Part shown: piece after piece, positions 32,436 to 42,017 of the stretch
How positions within the stretch are numbered: position 1 is the stretch's first letter
How the letters are laid out: every line of letters begins with the position of its first letter
Source: Bacillus sp. F19
GTDB lineage: Bacteria > Bacillota > Bacilli > Bacillales > Bacillaceae
Direction: 5' to 3'
NCBI GenBank assembly: GCA_023823795.1
Contig: CP085710.1
Span: 264,001-328,000, forward strand
DNA length: 64,000 nt
Made by a program: the position numbers and the translations under genes
The notes under the pieces: model-generated
What the model saw: only the letters and a program-made list of their open reading frames with translations
Told to the model about the DNA's origin: nothing
Database searches by the model: none

Positions 32436-33143
32436 ATGCGACGTGATATACAACCGAATGAACGAGCATTCTCTTCCAAGGAAGCAGCAGAAGAAGTGGG
32501 GATTGCGACTCCCACTGTTCGTAAGTATGGCCAAATTTTAGAGCGGAATGGATATGAATTTTTGAAAGATGGCGAACGACGTATCTTTGTTCAATCAGAC
32601 ATCAGAGCGCTTATAGCGCTGCGCGATACGGACAAGCCCCTGGACGATACAGCTAAAGACCTTGTCCACCAACAAAAAGAAAGATTAGAAGAATCCGAGG
32701 TAACAGAGGTTACGATTCCCGATACATATGATCATTTACCAAGCGACCCCAATCAATTAAAAGAGGTCTTAGTGTATGTAGTCAATGAACTCGCAGCAGC
32801 ACGTGAAATGAATGTCCAGCTAAAAAACGATATGTCACACCTTAAAACAACGGTTGCCCGGCTTCAGCAAGATCATCATGTGATAAGTTCCAGCATTGGA
32901 AATTCAGCACATAAAACAAATGTTAAAATTGAAAAATTAACTCAGCAGCAAAATATTCATTACGAAACATTGCTGGAACAAGAAAAACAAAAAAGTGAAC
33001 TCTTACAAAAAGAAATTCAGAATATGAGGGACGAACAGAAAAAAGAATGGAGTTCACAAAATGACTTTAATAAACGGTTAGAAGAAGCGATACAAAAACC
33101 TCAAGAAAAATGGGAGTGGCTTTTCTCCATATTCCGAAAATAA
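32436..33143 (+). CDS. MerR-type helix-turn-helix protein with long coiled coil (DUF3967-like)
   Basis: A 235-residue protein. The N terminus is a MerR-like winged helix (AFSSKEAAEEVGIATPTVRK, residues 11-30, with a wing at KDGERRIF). The rest is charged and helical, a coiled coil of about 130 residues (LVYVVNELAAAREMNVQLKN onward), ending EKWEWLFSIF. Related proteins are common on Bacillus plasmids and resemble the RacA-type layout of a DNA-binding head with a coiled-coil tail, which suggests a DNA-anchoring or partition role; unproven. AAAGGAGGT precedes the ATG. Confidence 0.75.
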   Translation: MRRDIQPNERAFSSKEAAEEVGIATPTVRKYGQILERNGYEFLKDGERRIFVQSDIRALIALRDTDKPLDDTAKDLVHQQKERLEESEVTEVTIPDTYDHLPSDPNQLKEVLVYVVNELAAAREMNVQLKNDMSHLKTTVARLQQDHHVISSSIGNSAHKTNVKIEKLTQQQNIHYETLLEQEKQKSELLQKEIQNMRDEQKKEWSSQNDFNKRLEEAIQKPQEKWEWLFSIFRK

Positions 33144-33444
33144 ACTTGAATAAAAATCATCGTGACCTATTTTATAGGCATAGATGAAAGACTAAGAGCA
33201 TTTTATCAATTAACAGGATTTGGTGCATGCTTTGTAAGAGCGCGGAGATAACCATGTATCGCTGAGCTCTTACAAAGCAAATGAAGGCTCATTTGAAATA
33301 CATTGTAGATATGTGTAGGCGATATGCATTTAAACAAAATACATAGCTTGAAGCAAGCAAAAAAGCATGTTTGCTATTGAGGCGGTTACTTCTTTCCAGA
33401 ACAAGATGGAGTTGTTCTAGAAAGGGGCGATCGGCTCTTTTTTT
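33144..33444. other. Non-coding stretch with a 13-bp perfect inverted repeat
   Basis: GCTTTGTAAGAGC (33229-33241) and GCTCTTACAAAGC (33266-33278) form perfect arms around 24 bases, with no T run after them. A second imperfect hairpin (TTTCCAGAACAA/TTGTTCTAGAAA, about 33392-33424) precedes a T run at 33435-33444. No gene is supported. Confidence 0.6.
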
Positions 33445-33570
33445 GTTTCGTATCGCAGGGCGATATAACTTTCGAAAATGGCAATTGACATTGAAGCGCA
33501 TATAGCGTTACGCGATATGGACAAGTCGCTGGACGATACAGCTATCAACAAAAAAAAGATTAGAAGGAAG
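33445..33570 (+). pseudogene. Remnant second copy of the MerR/DUF3967-like gene
   Basis: It begins with the 21-bp repeat also found at 32361, then skips the helix-turn-helix region and resumes at codons matching DIRALIALRDTDKPLDDTA of the full copy (here DIEAHIALRDMDKSLDDTA, 33488-33547). After that the frame is lost. About 16% base divergence suggests an old duplication or a second related element. Confidence 0.75.
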
Positions 33571-33774
33571 AGATCTTTTAACTTATGTTCCAACTATTCT
33601 AATTTCACGATTCTTCAAATTTCATTAATTCCCGGGAAATATCTACAAAATCAGAGCAGTTATCGACAAAAGGGAGGTGGTGATGAAGTGGCCTTGCTAT
33701 GATCAATAAAAAATTCAAAATTAAAAACGAGTGAATCGTGATGATGATTCACTCGTTTTATTAGGCTTTAGGCT

Positions 33775-34746
33775 CTACCAATTCTGTACCGAATCTCCTT
33801 CAATTAAGCTTACATTGATTCGTTCGTGTTCACGCTTTTCCATTTTGATTAAATTAAGAAGCAATTCTGATGCTAAAGCACCCCATTTATGCTTCGAATA
33901 GTTGATTGTTGCCAGTCTTGGGTGAATGTACTGAGAAACTTCAATATTATCAAAACCAATGATATGAACGTCTTCTCCTATACGCAAGTGCGTCCGGCTA
34001 AAATAGTCATACATGCCGATTGCCATTTCATCGTTTAAGCAAAATACACCGACTGGCTCTGAAAATTCCTGGTGAATCTTCTTAGCAGCAACCTCTCCTG
34101 ACGGTCTGTTGAAATCACCGTCAAGCTCAATATATTGGATATGTGAATACCGTTGTACTGCCTTTTGGACAGCCTCCAGTCGCTGCCGTGCATCAAACGA
34201 TATTTCGGGCCCTTTTAAGACATAAATCTTTTTATGACCTTTTTCAGCCAAATAATCAATTGCCAGGGTTGCACCGGCTTTGTTGTCGAGCAGTACTTGA
34301 GAAATATTCGGATGATCCATTCTCCGATCCATTACAACCAGCTTATGTCCGCGTTCTGCATGGCTCAGCAATTCTTCTGTTTTATACGTTGCATCCAAGA
34401 TAATGGCTCCATCAATCATACGTTCCGGCAAGAACCTGTGAGACTCTTTTCCGCTGCATACGATTAGTTCATAGCCATTCTTGCTTAATGTCTCCATCAT
34501 TCCCTGAAGAAGCTGGCCGTAAAATGCTCCGCTGTAATTCGTCAAATAGATTCCGATTATCTTGGTTTCTCTCTTTTTCAGCGAACGAGCAGCTGCGCTC
34601 GGGATATAATTTAATTCTTTCGCAATTGCATGAATCCGGTCAGATGTTTCCTTAGTAACTTTCGGACTGCCGTTTAAGGCATAGGAGACCGTGGATATGG
34701 AAACACCTGCTTTTTTCGCAATGTCCTTAATACTTACCAAAGCCAT
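33775..34746 (-). CDS. LacI-family repressor of the beta-1,2-glucan utilisation locus
   Basis: A 323-residue LacI/GalR protein: helix-turn-helix SIKDIAKKAGVSISTVSYAL at the N terminus, hinge helix (IPSAAARSL), then a periplasmic-binding-like sugar domain. ATG 34746 follows GGAGAG; a TTG at 34755 is unlikely. It sits at the end of the minus-strand unit after GH3 and GH94 but also has its own promoter with a GTAAACGTTTTC operator-like site, so it may regulate itself. Its likely inducer is a sophorooligosaccharide. Confidence 0.88.
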   Translation of the reverse strand: MALVSIKDIAKKAGVSISTVSYALNGSPKVTKETSDRIHAIAKELNYIPSAAARSLKKRETKIIGIYLTNYSGAFYGQLLQGMMETLSKNGYELIVCSGKESHRFLPERMIDGAIILDATYKTEELLSHAERGHKLVVMDRRMDHPNISQVLLDNKAGATLAIDYLAEKGHKKIYVLKGPEISFDARQRLEAVQKAVQRYSHIQYIELDGDFNRPSGEVAAKKIHQEFSEPVGVFCLNDEMAIGMYDYFSRTHLRIGEDVHIIGFDNIEVSQYIHPRLATINYSKHKWGALASELLLNLIKMEKREHERINVSLIEGDSVQNW

Positions 34747-34762
34747 TCTCTCCAACCTCTTT

Positions 34763-34790
34763 TTTTGTAAACGTTTTCCTATATTATACC
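34763..34790 (-). promoter_or_regulatory. Promoter and operator-like site of the lacI gene
   Basis: On the minus strand TATAAT (34783-34788) is followed by GAAAACGTTTAC (34767-34778), a LacI/CcpA-type palindrome centred on CG, just before the ribosome binding site. The -35 is weak. Confidence 0.6.
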
Positions 34791-34796
34791 TAATGA

Positions 34797-37700
34797 TTAT
34801 AAATAAATCTCTACGGTATTTTTCTTGTCATTCAACTCACCGATTAATTCTGAGCGGTTTACCACTAGACCTCCGTCACGGTAAAGATTGTGATAAGTTT
34901 TAGCTGCCTTTTCTTTTCCATTGATAATTAACCGCTTTTTATCATTTCCGCTGATATGATAAATGAATGTTACAGGCTTCTCATCCAACATATAATGAAA
35001 TTCTAAGCCTTGCATGCTTTCAGGCAGAACAGGGTCCAGGATGAGATTTTCTCCATTCACCCTTATTCCTAAACAGTTAGAGATCAGCTGATTCATATAG
35101 ATTCCGGGTCCTGACGAATAAATGCGCCATCCGCCTTTAACTTTTTCCTTGCCTGCTTTTAAATCATCGAAACGTTCCTGAGCTTCATAACGTGTTTTGA
35201 AATCACCGTCTGAGCTGCTGAAGTAGGCATTACTTTGACGTCTTTCTGCATTCGGAACAGCTTCTTGAATCATAACCGGGTTAATTTTTTCAAGACCGCT
35301 CCACACTTCTGATGTCTTTCCAAGCTTAGCCATTGCTTCTACAAACCGGATGTGTGCGTGAACATATTGCAATCCAATCTCACGCCCGAAATTAGATGCT
35401 TGTTCAGCACGTTTGAAGTGTGTGCTCACACCGCCTTTATAATGGGCAGGCTTATCCATTAATCTTACACCATCCGGGCAATAAAATTTATTCATAATGA
35501 TATGAAGGTGCTGTTCTGCTTGTTCAGGTGTTAAAAGCTCTGCAATCATACTTCTGGTCATCGGCAGTAATCGGTAGTTGATGCCTGTCGTTTTATCTGA
35601 TGGATGCAGCATGAATTGGGGATCGTCTGCATTTTCCATATACACAAATCCAGGAATGACATCGTTGCTCAGTATATATTCTTGAAAATCTGCCTTGATG
35701 CCATCAGCCAGCTTTCCTAATTCTGAGGCCCTTTTCTCATCGATCTGTTTTAACAATTGAGAGAATTGCGCCATTACTTGATAGGTTAACGCAACTGTCC
35801 ATGAACTCACCATGTACTTCTTAAGCTGCGGGTTCGCTGGCTGAAGTGTGTCATCCCAGTCTCCGTCGCCGTACGAAGATAAATGAGAATCATGCAAAAA
35901 GTTAGCTTTCATATAGTTAATCTGCTTTTGAATATGATCTAATAATGTGTATGTCTTATCAGTAAAATTAAATGAAGTGTCTGTATAAGGAATCTCTTCC
36001 GACAGGATTTCAAAATCATTTGTTGCTGAAAGATAATCTGTCACAGCTTTAAGCGGCCATACAATGATATCACCATGGGATTCTTCCTGCTGAATGGTGA
36101 AATATTGATCGAACATAAACCATTGCGGCCAGTTTCCTGTTTCTTCATACTGATGAGAGTATAACGTAAGCAAGATCTCTTTAACTGCATCATAATGCTG
36201 TGTGGACAGGAAATACTCTGTCGGTCCCTGACAAACATCACGAGTACCCCAAGCAGCTCCGCCGTATTGCTCTAATCCGTGCGGAACCGAATAATGAATG
36301 AGCATGTTGTGCGTATACCAGTGTGCTAATGCGTTCATCTTTTGCAGTTCTGCTGTTTCTTTTCCGAATTTAGATAGGTGGAAGCCTCGATTTGTTTGAC
36401 GTATAAATTCACGATAGCGTTCAATTTCTGTGTCTGCGTTTTTTTCATTAAAAGGAAATGAGCGGCCATCAATTAACCCTTGGACAGTCATAGTCCACTC
36501 ACTTGTGGGTGCCAAATCACAAACTACGAGTGATGCAGTTCCTGAATCAATCTTTTCGCCGAAGATTGTTTCATCGGTTACGTTCATTTCAGCACCAGCG
36601 ACTTTCATATGATAGCACAGGTTTTTATACGTGTTTGCACTGTCTGAAGAAGCGTCAGCATAGAACACCAAAACATCTCTTTTTATTTCCATCTTAAACG
36701 GAGCTTCATATTCCTGATTGTTCATGGATACTTGGTTCGTAATGACAAAACGATAGTTCTTCCCGCTCTGAGCCTTTAGTTGAAGCACTACTTCCGGTGA
36801 ATCAACCGTGGTGAAGTTTGTGATGGTGAACAAATCATTCTCTATTTTGTAGAACCAGCGTGTATAATTAAAGCCCATTTCAAACAGTGAAGGCATCGTC
36901 AACAGCTGAAGTTTTCCGTCCAGTTCAACATAAATGCGCTGACCTGAAGTCTTCATCACATTCAGTGCATTGCGTGCATTCGTCAGCATCTTATGAAACG
37001 AAGTGTTTCCGACAACGAGCTGTGAGTTGAAGATCCCGTACATATAAGATGTTGTTGAGACAGTATCTTCTTTTAGGTGAACGTTATTACCCGTTACAAG
37101 AATGTGACCATGTGGACGTTCTACCATTCTTTCTTTTTCTTTTAACACAATATGTTCATAGGTTGGCGTGAAGAAAGACAGCAGCTTGTCTCCTTCGTAT
37201 TCCTCTAGAATTCTTTCAGGAAACAGATTTTTTACTTCTTCTAAGCTAAGATCGGCTGTTTTTACCGTTCCTGTAAACTGCTTATTCCGTTTTACCTTTG
37301 AAAGTGTGATTGTTTCCTTACTTTGCAGAGACTGTACGTTTTTCCAGGCATCGAGTACCTCATCAATAAACTGGGCAGATGTTACCGCTTCCGGGTGATT
37401 TTCTTTAAAGCATCCGTAAAAGACAAACTGTTCAATGCCTTGCAGCTCAACTGCTTCTGATTGAAGGGCAATGTAAGCAAACTCGTATTGATACACGGAG
37501 TTTGGAAGGTTTTTTTGATAGAGTGCTTCAGGTACATCCGTCTCCTTAAAAGAACGTCCAAAGAATTGAAATCCGTCTGTAGCATATCCGATTGCTTTCG
37601 TTAATGAGCCTTGCTGTAAGTAAGGAAATTTATTTCCGTTAGGCTGATTCTGACGGGAACAAACAACATAGCCTAATGGTTTTTTATCAAATACTTGATG

Positions 37701-38141
37701 ATCAACATATTGCGCGGTGAACGCCTCGTTTGTCCGGACTGCCCCTCTATGAGCAAGGCCGACATCTTGTCCATAGATGAGGTCTGCTTTCACATTCGCA
37801 CCGTTTACCTCCACATTCCAAAACCAAATGCCATTTGGAGTTAACGTGAATACGACTTTATACGAAACGTCTTCAAAAGACCCCTCCCAAATGGCCTGGC
37901 TTTCATTATAAGAAACTGTACTGTTTGAACGCGTGCCTACTAAAGGTGTGACTTTCATACCCTCGGGCAGAAATAGACGCAAGTATAGATTGTTCAAAGC
38001 GCCATCAATTGGATTGCTCATCCACTGGTTAATCATCGTATCTTTATAAGAAACTTCGAAAATATCACCAGAATGTAAAAAAGTAAAACGATAGTCACCG
38101 TTTTTGATTTCAAATTTTCCCTTCGTCGCAGTTGTCATCAA
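34797..38141 (-). CDS. GH94 phosphorylase, likely 1,2-beta-oligoglucan phosphorylase (SOGP)
   Basis: A cytoplasmic protein of 1114 residues with no signal peptide. N-terminal beta-sandwich domains are followed by the alpha/alpha barrel of family GH94: GGAAWGTRDVCQGPTEYFL and GDGDWDDTLQPA, the latter holding the catalytic acid Asp. Size and gene company match the sophorooligosaccharide phosphorylase of Listeria innocua (Lin1839), which cleaves beta-1,2-glucooligosaccharides with phosphate to alpha-glucose 1-phosphate and a shorter chain. Specificity is inferred from family and context. GAGGGG precedes the ATG; it lies 15 bases after the GH3 stop. Confidence 0.87.
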   Translation of the reverse strand: MMTTATKGKFEIKNGDYRFTFLHSGDIFEVSYKDTMINQWMSNPIDGALNNLYLRLFLPEGMKVTPLVGTRSNSTVSYNESQAIWEGSFEDVSYKVVFTLTPNGIWFWNVEVNGANVKADLIYGQDVGLAHRGAVRTNEAFTAQYVDHQVFDKKPLGYVVCSRQNQPNGNKFPYLQQGSLTKAIGYATDGFQFFGRSFKETDVPEALYQKNLPNSVYQYEFAYIALQSEAVELQGIEQFVFYGCFKENHPEAVTSAQFIDEVLDAWKNVQSLQSKETITLSKVKRNKQFTGTVKTADLSLEEVKNLFPERILEEYEGDKLLSFFTPTYEHIVLKEKERMVERPHGHILVTGNNVHLKEDTVSTTSYMYGIFNSQLVVGNTSFHKMLTNARNALNVMKTSGQRIYVELDGKLQLLTMPSLFEMGFNYTRWFYKIENDLFTITNFTTVDSPEVVLQLKAQSGKNYRFVITNQVSMNNQEYEAPFKMEIKRDVLVFYADASSDSANTYKNLCYHMKVAGAEMNVTDETIFGEKIDSGTASLVVCDLAPTSEWTMTVQGLIDGRSFPFNEKNADTEIERYREFIRQTNRGFHLSKFGKETAELQKMNALAHWYTHNMLIHYSVPHGLEQYGGAAWGTRDVCQGPTEYFLSTQHYDAVKEILLTLYSHQYEETGNWPQWFMFDQYFTIQQEESHGDIIVWPLKAVTDYLSATNDFEILSEEIPYTDTSFNFTDKTYTLLDHIQKQINYMKANFLHDSHLSSYGDGDWDDTLQPANPQLKKYMVSSWTVALTYQVMAQFSQLLKQIDEKRASELGKLADGIKADFQEYILSNDVIPGFVYMENADDPQFMLHPSDKTTGINYRLLPMTRSMIAELLTPEQAEQHLHIIMNKFYCPDGVRLMDKPAHYKGGVSTHFKRAEQASNFGREIGLQYVHAHIRFVEAMAKLGKTSEVWSGLEKINPVMIQEAVPNAERRQSNAYFSSSDGDFKTRYEAQERFDDLKAGKEKVKGGWRIYSSGPGIYMNQLISNCLGIRVNGENLILDPVLPESMQGLEFHYMLDEKPVTFIYHISGNDKKRLIINGKEKAAKTYHNLYRDGGLVVNRSELIGELNDKKNTVEIYL

Positions 38142-38156
38142 ATACCCCTCAATTCT

Positions 38157-40322
38157 CTATTTTGTAAGCTCAAAACAAGCGCTTTTAACATCATGGCTGC
38201 TGCCGCCGACAAAGACAGTAAATTCCCCTTCATCACTGGTAAAAGATAGATCCGCATGGTAATAGCGAAGCTGCTCTTCTATTAAAATAAATTCAACTGT
38301 TTTCGTTTCCTCTGGATCGAGCTTCACTTTTACAAATGCCTTTAATTCTTTTAACGGCCGAATGACTTCACCAACCATATCACGGATGTATAGCTGAACG
38401 ATTTCTTCTCCAGCCGTCTTGCCGGAATTGGTTACATCAACGGAAACTGTCAACGGGTGATCGGGCGATATTGTACATGATGATAGCTTTGGCTCACTGT
38501 ATTTATAATGTGTATAGCTTAAACCAAATCCAAATGGATATAATGGTTCATTTGGAATGTCCAAGTACTGAGAAACATAACGGATTTGCGCATCTGGTGC
38601 ATCTTTTGGACGGCCGGTATTGTAGTTATTGTAATAAACAGGAACTTGTCCTGCTGTAAATGGAAATGACATCGTCAATTTTCCGGATGGATTTCGCTCT
38701 CCAAAAAGAAGATCTGCAACCGCATTTCCGCCTTCTGTCCCAGGATACCAAGCCTCTAAAATGGCATTTGCCTGTCCTTCAATTCCAGACAGATCAAGAG
38801 GTCTTCCATTAAAAAGGACAATGACAACAGGTTTACCAAGCGCTTTTATTTTTGAAACGAGCTCTAATTGAACCTCTGGCAGACGAATGTCTGCGCGGCA
38901 TCCAGCTTCTCCGCTCATTTCAGAATCTTCTCCAAGTGCAAGAACGATGATATCCGCTGCTTTTGCTTTTGCGGCCGCTTTTTCAAAAAGTTCATCTGAG
39001 CTGGTTTCAATCCCGCAGCCTTTTTCAATCACTAGGTCTTCAGGGCTTAGTTTTGCAGAAAAGGCTTCATGCAGGGTTACAGCGTCATCCTTTGAACCTT
39101 GCCATGACCACGGTCCTAACAGATCTCCGTTTTCTGCAAAAGGTCCTATTAAGGCAATTTTCTTTTCATTATTTAAAGGCAAGATTCCATCATTCTTAAG
39201 CAATACGCAGGATTTAACGGCCAGCTCATATGCTGCTTCTCGATGTGTTCGAGAGAGCACCACTTCTTTTTCACGATGTACATCGGCCCCGCGATAGGGA
39301 TTTTCAAAAAGAGCCAGCTTTTCCTTTAGCTCTAAAATGCGGTATACCGCTTCATCAATTCTCTTTTCTTCTACTTTTCCTTCTTTTATTAACGCTGCTA
39401 AATGATGTGCATAGCATGATGTCATCATTTCAATATCGACACCAGCTTTGATTGCATTCTCCGCTGCATCTTTTTCATCTCGCGCAATGCCATGTGGAAT
39501 CTGTTCTTTTACGGCTCCCCAATCCGAAATTAAAACACCATTAAAGCCCATTTCTTCTCGAAGGAGGTTGCGCATCAACTTTTTGTTCCCAGTCGCAGGG
39601 ATTCCGTCCACTGTATTAAATGCGGTCATGACCATCTCACAGCCTTCGTCTAATGCCGCTTTATAGGCAGGAAGGTATGACTCCCGAAGCTGACGCTCTG
39701 ACATATCTACCGTATTATAATCACGTCCGCCTTCTGCCGCTCCGTAAGCTGCAAAATGTTTTACACAAGCGGCTACACGATCTGTGTCACCTGAAAGGTC
39801 ATTTCCTTGAAAGCCTCTTACAAAAGCTCTTGCAAATTCACTGTTTAAAAAAGGATCTTCTCCCGTACTCTCCATTACTCTTCCCCAACGAGGGTCGCGT
39901 ACGAGGTCGACCATAGGTGCAAAGGTGACATGAATCCCGCTGACGGATGCTTCTCTTGCTGCGATTTCAGCACTTTTTTCTGCAGCCTCTAAATCCCACG
40001 AACAGCCTATGGCTAAAGGAACGGGGAAAATGGTTTTGTAGCCATGAACAATATCTGCCATCATTAAGAGCGGAATACCAAGCCGGTTCTCTTTCATGTG
40101 AGCGTCCTGGATGTTTCGGACTTCCTTTGCGCCTGATGCGCCAAGTACAGATCCGCTGTTGATGACATCTTCCTTCTTTATTCCCAGCTCGAGCATAGGT
40201 CCAGTAATTTGTCCTTCAGTAGCAGCGCCTTCATAAAAAGGGGTAGCAAGCTGGATTAGCTGAGAGATTTTCTCATGAATCGTCATTTTTTCTATTAGAG
40301 ATGTAATTCGTATTTTGTCCAT
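38157..40322 (-). CDS. GH3 beta-glucosidase, likely acting on sophorose
   Basis: A 721-residue GH3 enzyme without signal peptide. The TIM-barrel (beginning MTIHEKISQLIQLATPF) carries GFNGVLISDWGAV with the nucleophile Asp. A five-layered domain (ILPLNNEKKIALIGPFAENG, then ALGEDSEMSGEAGCRADI with the acid/base Glu region) and a C-terminal fibronectin-III-like domain follow. In Listeria innocua the neighbour of SOGP, Lin1840, is a GH3 enzyme that hydrolyses sophorose. First gene of the minus-strand operon, with AAGGAGCG before its ATG. Confidence 0.88.
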   Translation of the reverse strand: MDKIRITSLIEKMTIHEKISQLIQLATPFYEGAATEGQITGPMLELGIKKEDVINSGSVLGASGAKEVRNIQDAHMKENRLGIPLLMMADIVHGYKTIFPVPLAIGCSWDLEAAEKSAEIAAREASVSGIHVTFAPMVDLVRDPRWGRVMESTGEDPFLNSEFARAFVRGFQGNDLSGDTDRVAACVKHFAAYGAAEGGRDYNTVDMSERQLRESYLPAYKAALDEGCEMVMTAFNTVDGIPATGNKKLMRNLLREEMGFNGVLISDWGAVKEQIPHGIARDEKDAAENAIKAGVDIEMMTSCYAHHLAALIKEGKVEEKRIDEAVYRILELKEKLALFENPYRGADVHREKEVVLSRTHREAAYELAVKSCVLLKNDGILPLNNEKKIALIGPFAENGDLLGPWSWQGSKDDAVTLHEAFSAKLSPEDLVIEKGCGIETSSDELFEKAAAKAKAADIIVLALGEDSEMSGEAGCRADIRLPEVQLELVSKIKALGKPVVIVLFNGRPLDLSGIEGQANAILEAWYPGTEGGNAVADLLFGERNPSGKLTMSFPFTAGQVPVYYNNYNTGRPKDAPDAQIRYVSQYLDIPNEPLYPFGFGLSYTHYKYSEPKLSSCTISPDHPLTVSVDVTNSGKTAGEEIVQLYIRDMVGEVIRPLKELKAFVKVKLDPEETKTVEFILIEEQLRYYHADLSFTSDEGEFTVFVGGSSHDVKSACFELTK

Positions 40323-40366
40323 TCACCCGCGCTCCTTAAATTTTAGTATTTGAAAGTACAGATATC

Positions 40367-40424
40367 ATCGAAACGTTTCTATTAAATTCAATGCGATTAT
40401 AAGCCTAACACTGACAGGTGTCAA
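40367..40424 (-). promoter_or_regulatory. Promoter and LacI-type operator of the GH3-GH94-lacI operon
   Basis: On the minus strand TTGACA (40419-40424), a 17-bp spacer and TATAAT (40396-40401) are both at consensus. The palindrome GAAACGTTTC (40370-40379) follows the start region, where a repressor would block transcription. Confidence 0.88.
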
Positions 40425-40516
40425 TTTTTCATTGGCATTAAAATTAAAAAGAAGAACTTGAAAAACCCTTTGTTAATAAAGAATTTTAGAAGTTTTTTCA
40501 TTTTTTCAATTTCATG

Positions 40517-40564
40517 TTGTAAACGATTACAGCTTGAATTATAATGTGTTTATCGAAACGTTTC
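40517..40564 (+). promoter_or_regulatory. Promoter, cre site and LacI-type operator of the transporter operon
   Basis: TTGTAA (40517-40522), 17 bp, TATAAT (40540-40545). TGTAAACGATTACA (40518-40531) overlaps the -35 and fits the CcpA cre consensus TGWAANCGNTNWCA at every position. GAAACGTTTC (40555-40564) is a second copy of the operator palindrome, just after the start site. So catabolite repression and specific repression both act here. Confidence 0.88.
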
Positions 40565-40675
40565 AATGATAATTTGAATAAAGAGTCTACATTATCAAAA
40601 AAGGAAATGCTTACTTGTGTATTTATGACTCTAGTCTTAAATACAAATAGGAAGCAAATAAGAGGGGGAACAAAC

Positions 40676-41929
40676 ATGAAAAAGCATTGGTTTAAAAAGT
40701 CAGCAGTAAAATCAATGGTTGGAGCTTTATTGATTACTGGGGTACTCGCAGGCTGCTCTTCTGAGTCAAGTGAAGACGGAAAAACAACATTAACCGTTTG
40801 GGGAATGGGGGAAGAAGCAAAATCCCTTCCTAAAATCGCAGAAGAATTCGAAAAAGAAAATCCTGAAATCGATGTAAAGGTTCAGGCACTTCCTTGGGAT
40901 CAAGCACACGACAAACTGCTGACAGCTGTTGCATCTAAAAAAGGACCGGATGTTTTGCAAATGGGAACAACATGGATTCCTGAATTTGCATCAGCAGGAG
41001 CCTTAAAAGACTTAACTCCTCATGTGAAAGACTATCCGGAACTTGATCCGAAGCACTTCTTTGAAGGATCTGTTGAAACCACGAAATACGAAGATAAGAT
41101 GGTTGGTGTGCCTTGGTATGTAGACACCCGCCTACTTTACTACCGTACAGATTTACTTGAGGAAGCAGGCTATAAAGAAGCCCCTAAGACTTGGGAAGAG
41201 TTGAAAGATGCGGCGGACAAGCTTGCTGATCGCGGAGAAGGAAAATATGGAATTGCTATTGATGCAAAAGAGCAAAGTTTATCTTTTATGTTCGCCCGTC
41301 AAAACGGAGCTGAGCTGCTGGGAGCAGAAAACGATCCTAAATTCAACGAACCAAAATTTGCAGAAGCAGTAAATTATCTGAACAGTTTCTATGAGAGCGG
41401 AGCAGCGCCAAAAGATGATCTGGGTATCGACATCGTTCAAGGATTCCGCGGAGAAGGTATTCTGCCTATGTTTATCAGCGGTCCATGGATGATCAAATTG
41501 ATCAACGACCAAGCTCCTGAATTAGAAGGAAAATGGGCAACTGCTGTTCTTCCGGCAAAAGAAAACAATGTATCAGCACTTGGCGGATCTAATCTGTCTG
41601 TATTTGAGCACACAAAGAATGAAGAAGAAGCATTAAAATTTGCAGCTTACATGAGTAAACCTGAGACACAATTAAAGTGGATGGAAATGACGAACTCTCT
41701 TCCGGCAGCTCAAAAAGCCTGGGAAGATGAATCTCTTACTGGAAATAAGTACTACAAAGCATTCGGGGAACAAATGGAGAATTCTCAGCCAATGCCTGTT
41801 ATTAAGCAATGGGAAGAAATCGCCCAAACTTACTTGAAGAGCTTCGAGAAGATCTATCGCGGCGGTGCAGATGTTCAGAAAGAGCTGGATTCCTTCGACA
41901 AACAAGCAGAAGAAATCTTAAAAAAATAA
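40676..41929 (+). CDS. ABC transporter sugar-binding lipoprotein, likely for sophorooligosaccharides
   Basis: A 417-residue family 1 extracellular binding protein. A signal peptide ends in the lipobox LAGC (Cys27), followed by TTLTVWGMGEEAKSLPKIAE. I place the start at ATG 40676 after AGAGGGGGAA. The homologous protein in the Listeria locus (Lin1841) binds beta-1,2-glucooligosaccharides. A hairpin after the stop may lower expression of the permeases relative to this protein. Confidence 0.88.
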   Translation: MKKHWFKKSAVKSMVGALLITGVLAGCSSESSEDGKTTLTVWGMGEEAKSLPKIAEEFEKENPEIDVKVQALPWDQAHDKLLTAVASKKGPDVLQMGTTWIPEFASAGALKDLTPHVKDYPELDPKHFFEGSVETTKYEDKMVGVPWYVDTRLLYYRTDLLEEAGYKEAPKTWEELKDAADKLADRGEGKYGIAIDAKEQSLSFMFARQNGAELLGAENDPKFNEPKFAEAVNYLNSFYESGAAPKDDLGIDIVQGFRGEGILPMFISGPWMIKLINDQAPELEGKWATAVLPAKENNVSALGGSNLSVFEHTKNEEEALKFAAYMSKPETQLKWMEMTNSLPAAQKAWEDESLTGNKYYKAFGEQMENSQPMPVIKQWEEIAQTYLKSFEKIYRGGADVQKELDSFDKQAEEILKK

Positions 41930-41943
41930 GTCAGGTCAATATA

Positions 41944-41976
41944 GATAACGAGCAGTTCCTGCTGCTCGTTACCTTT
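41944..41976 (+). terminator. Attenuating terminator between binding protein and permeases
   Basis: AACGAGCAG and CTGCTCGTT around TTCCTG, then ACCTTTTTATT. It is expected to allow partial read-through to the permease genes. Confidence 0.75.
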
Positions 41977-42017
41977 TTATTGACGAGTTCAGGGCAACCA
42001 TGAAGGATGTGAAAGAC

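Noticed and set aside
38887-39297. 136-codon plus-strand frame inside the GH3 gene
   Set aside because: It is antisense to a complete GH3 gene with conserved catalytic motifs.
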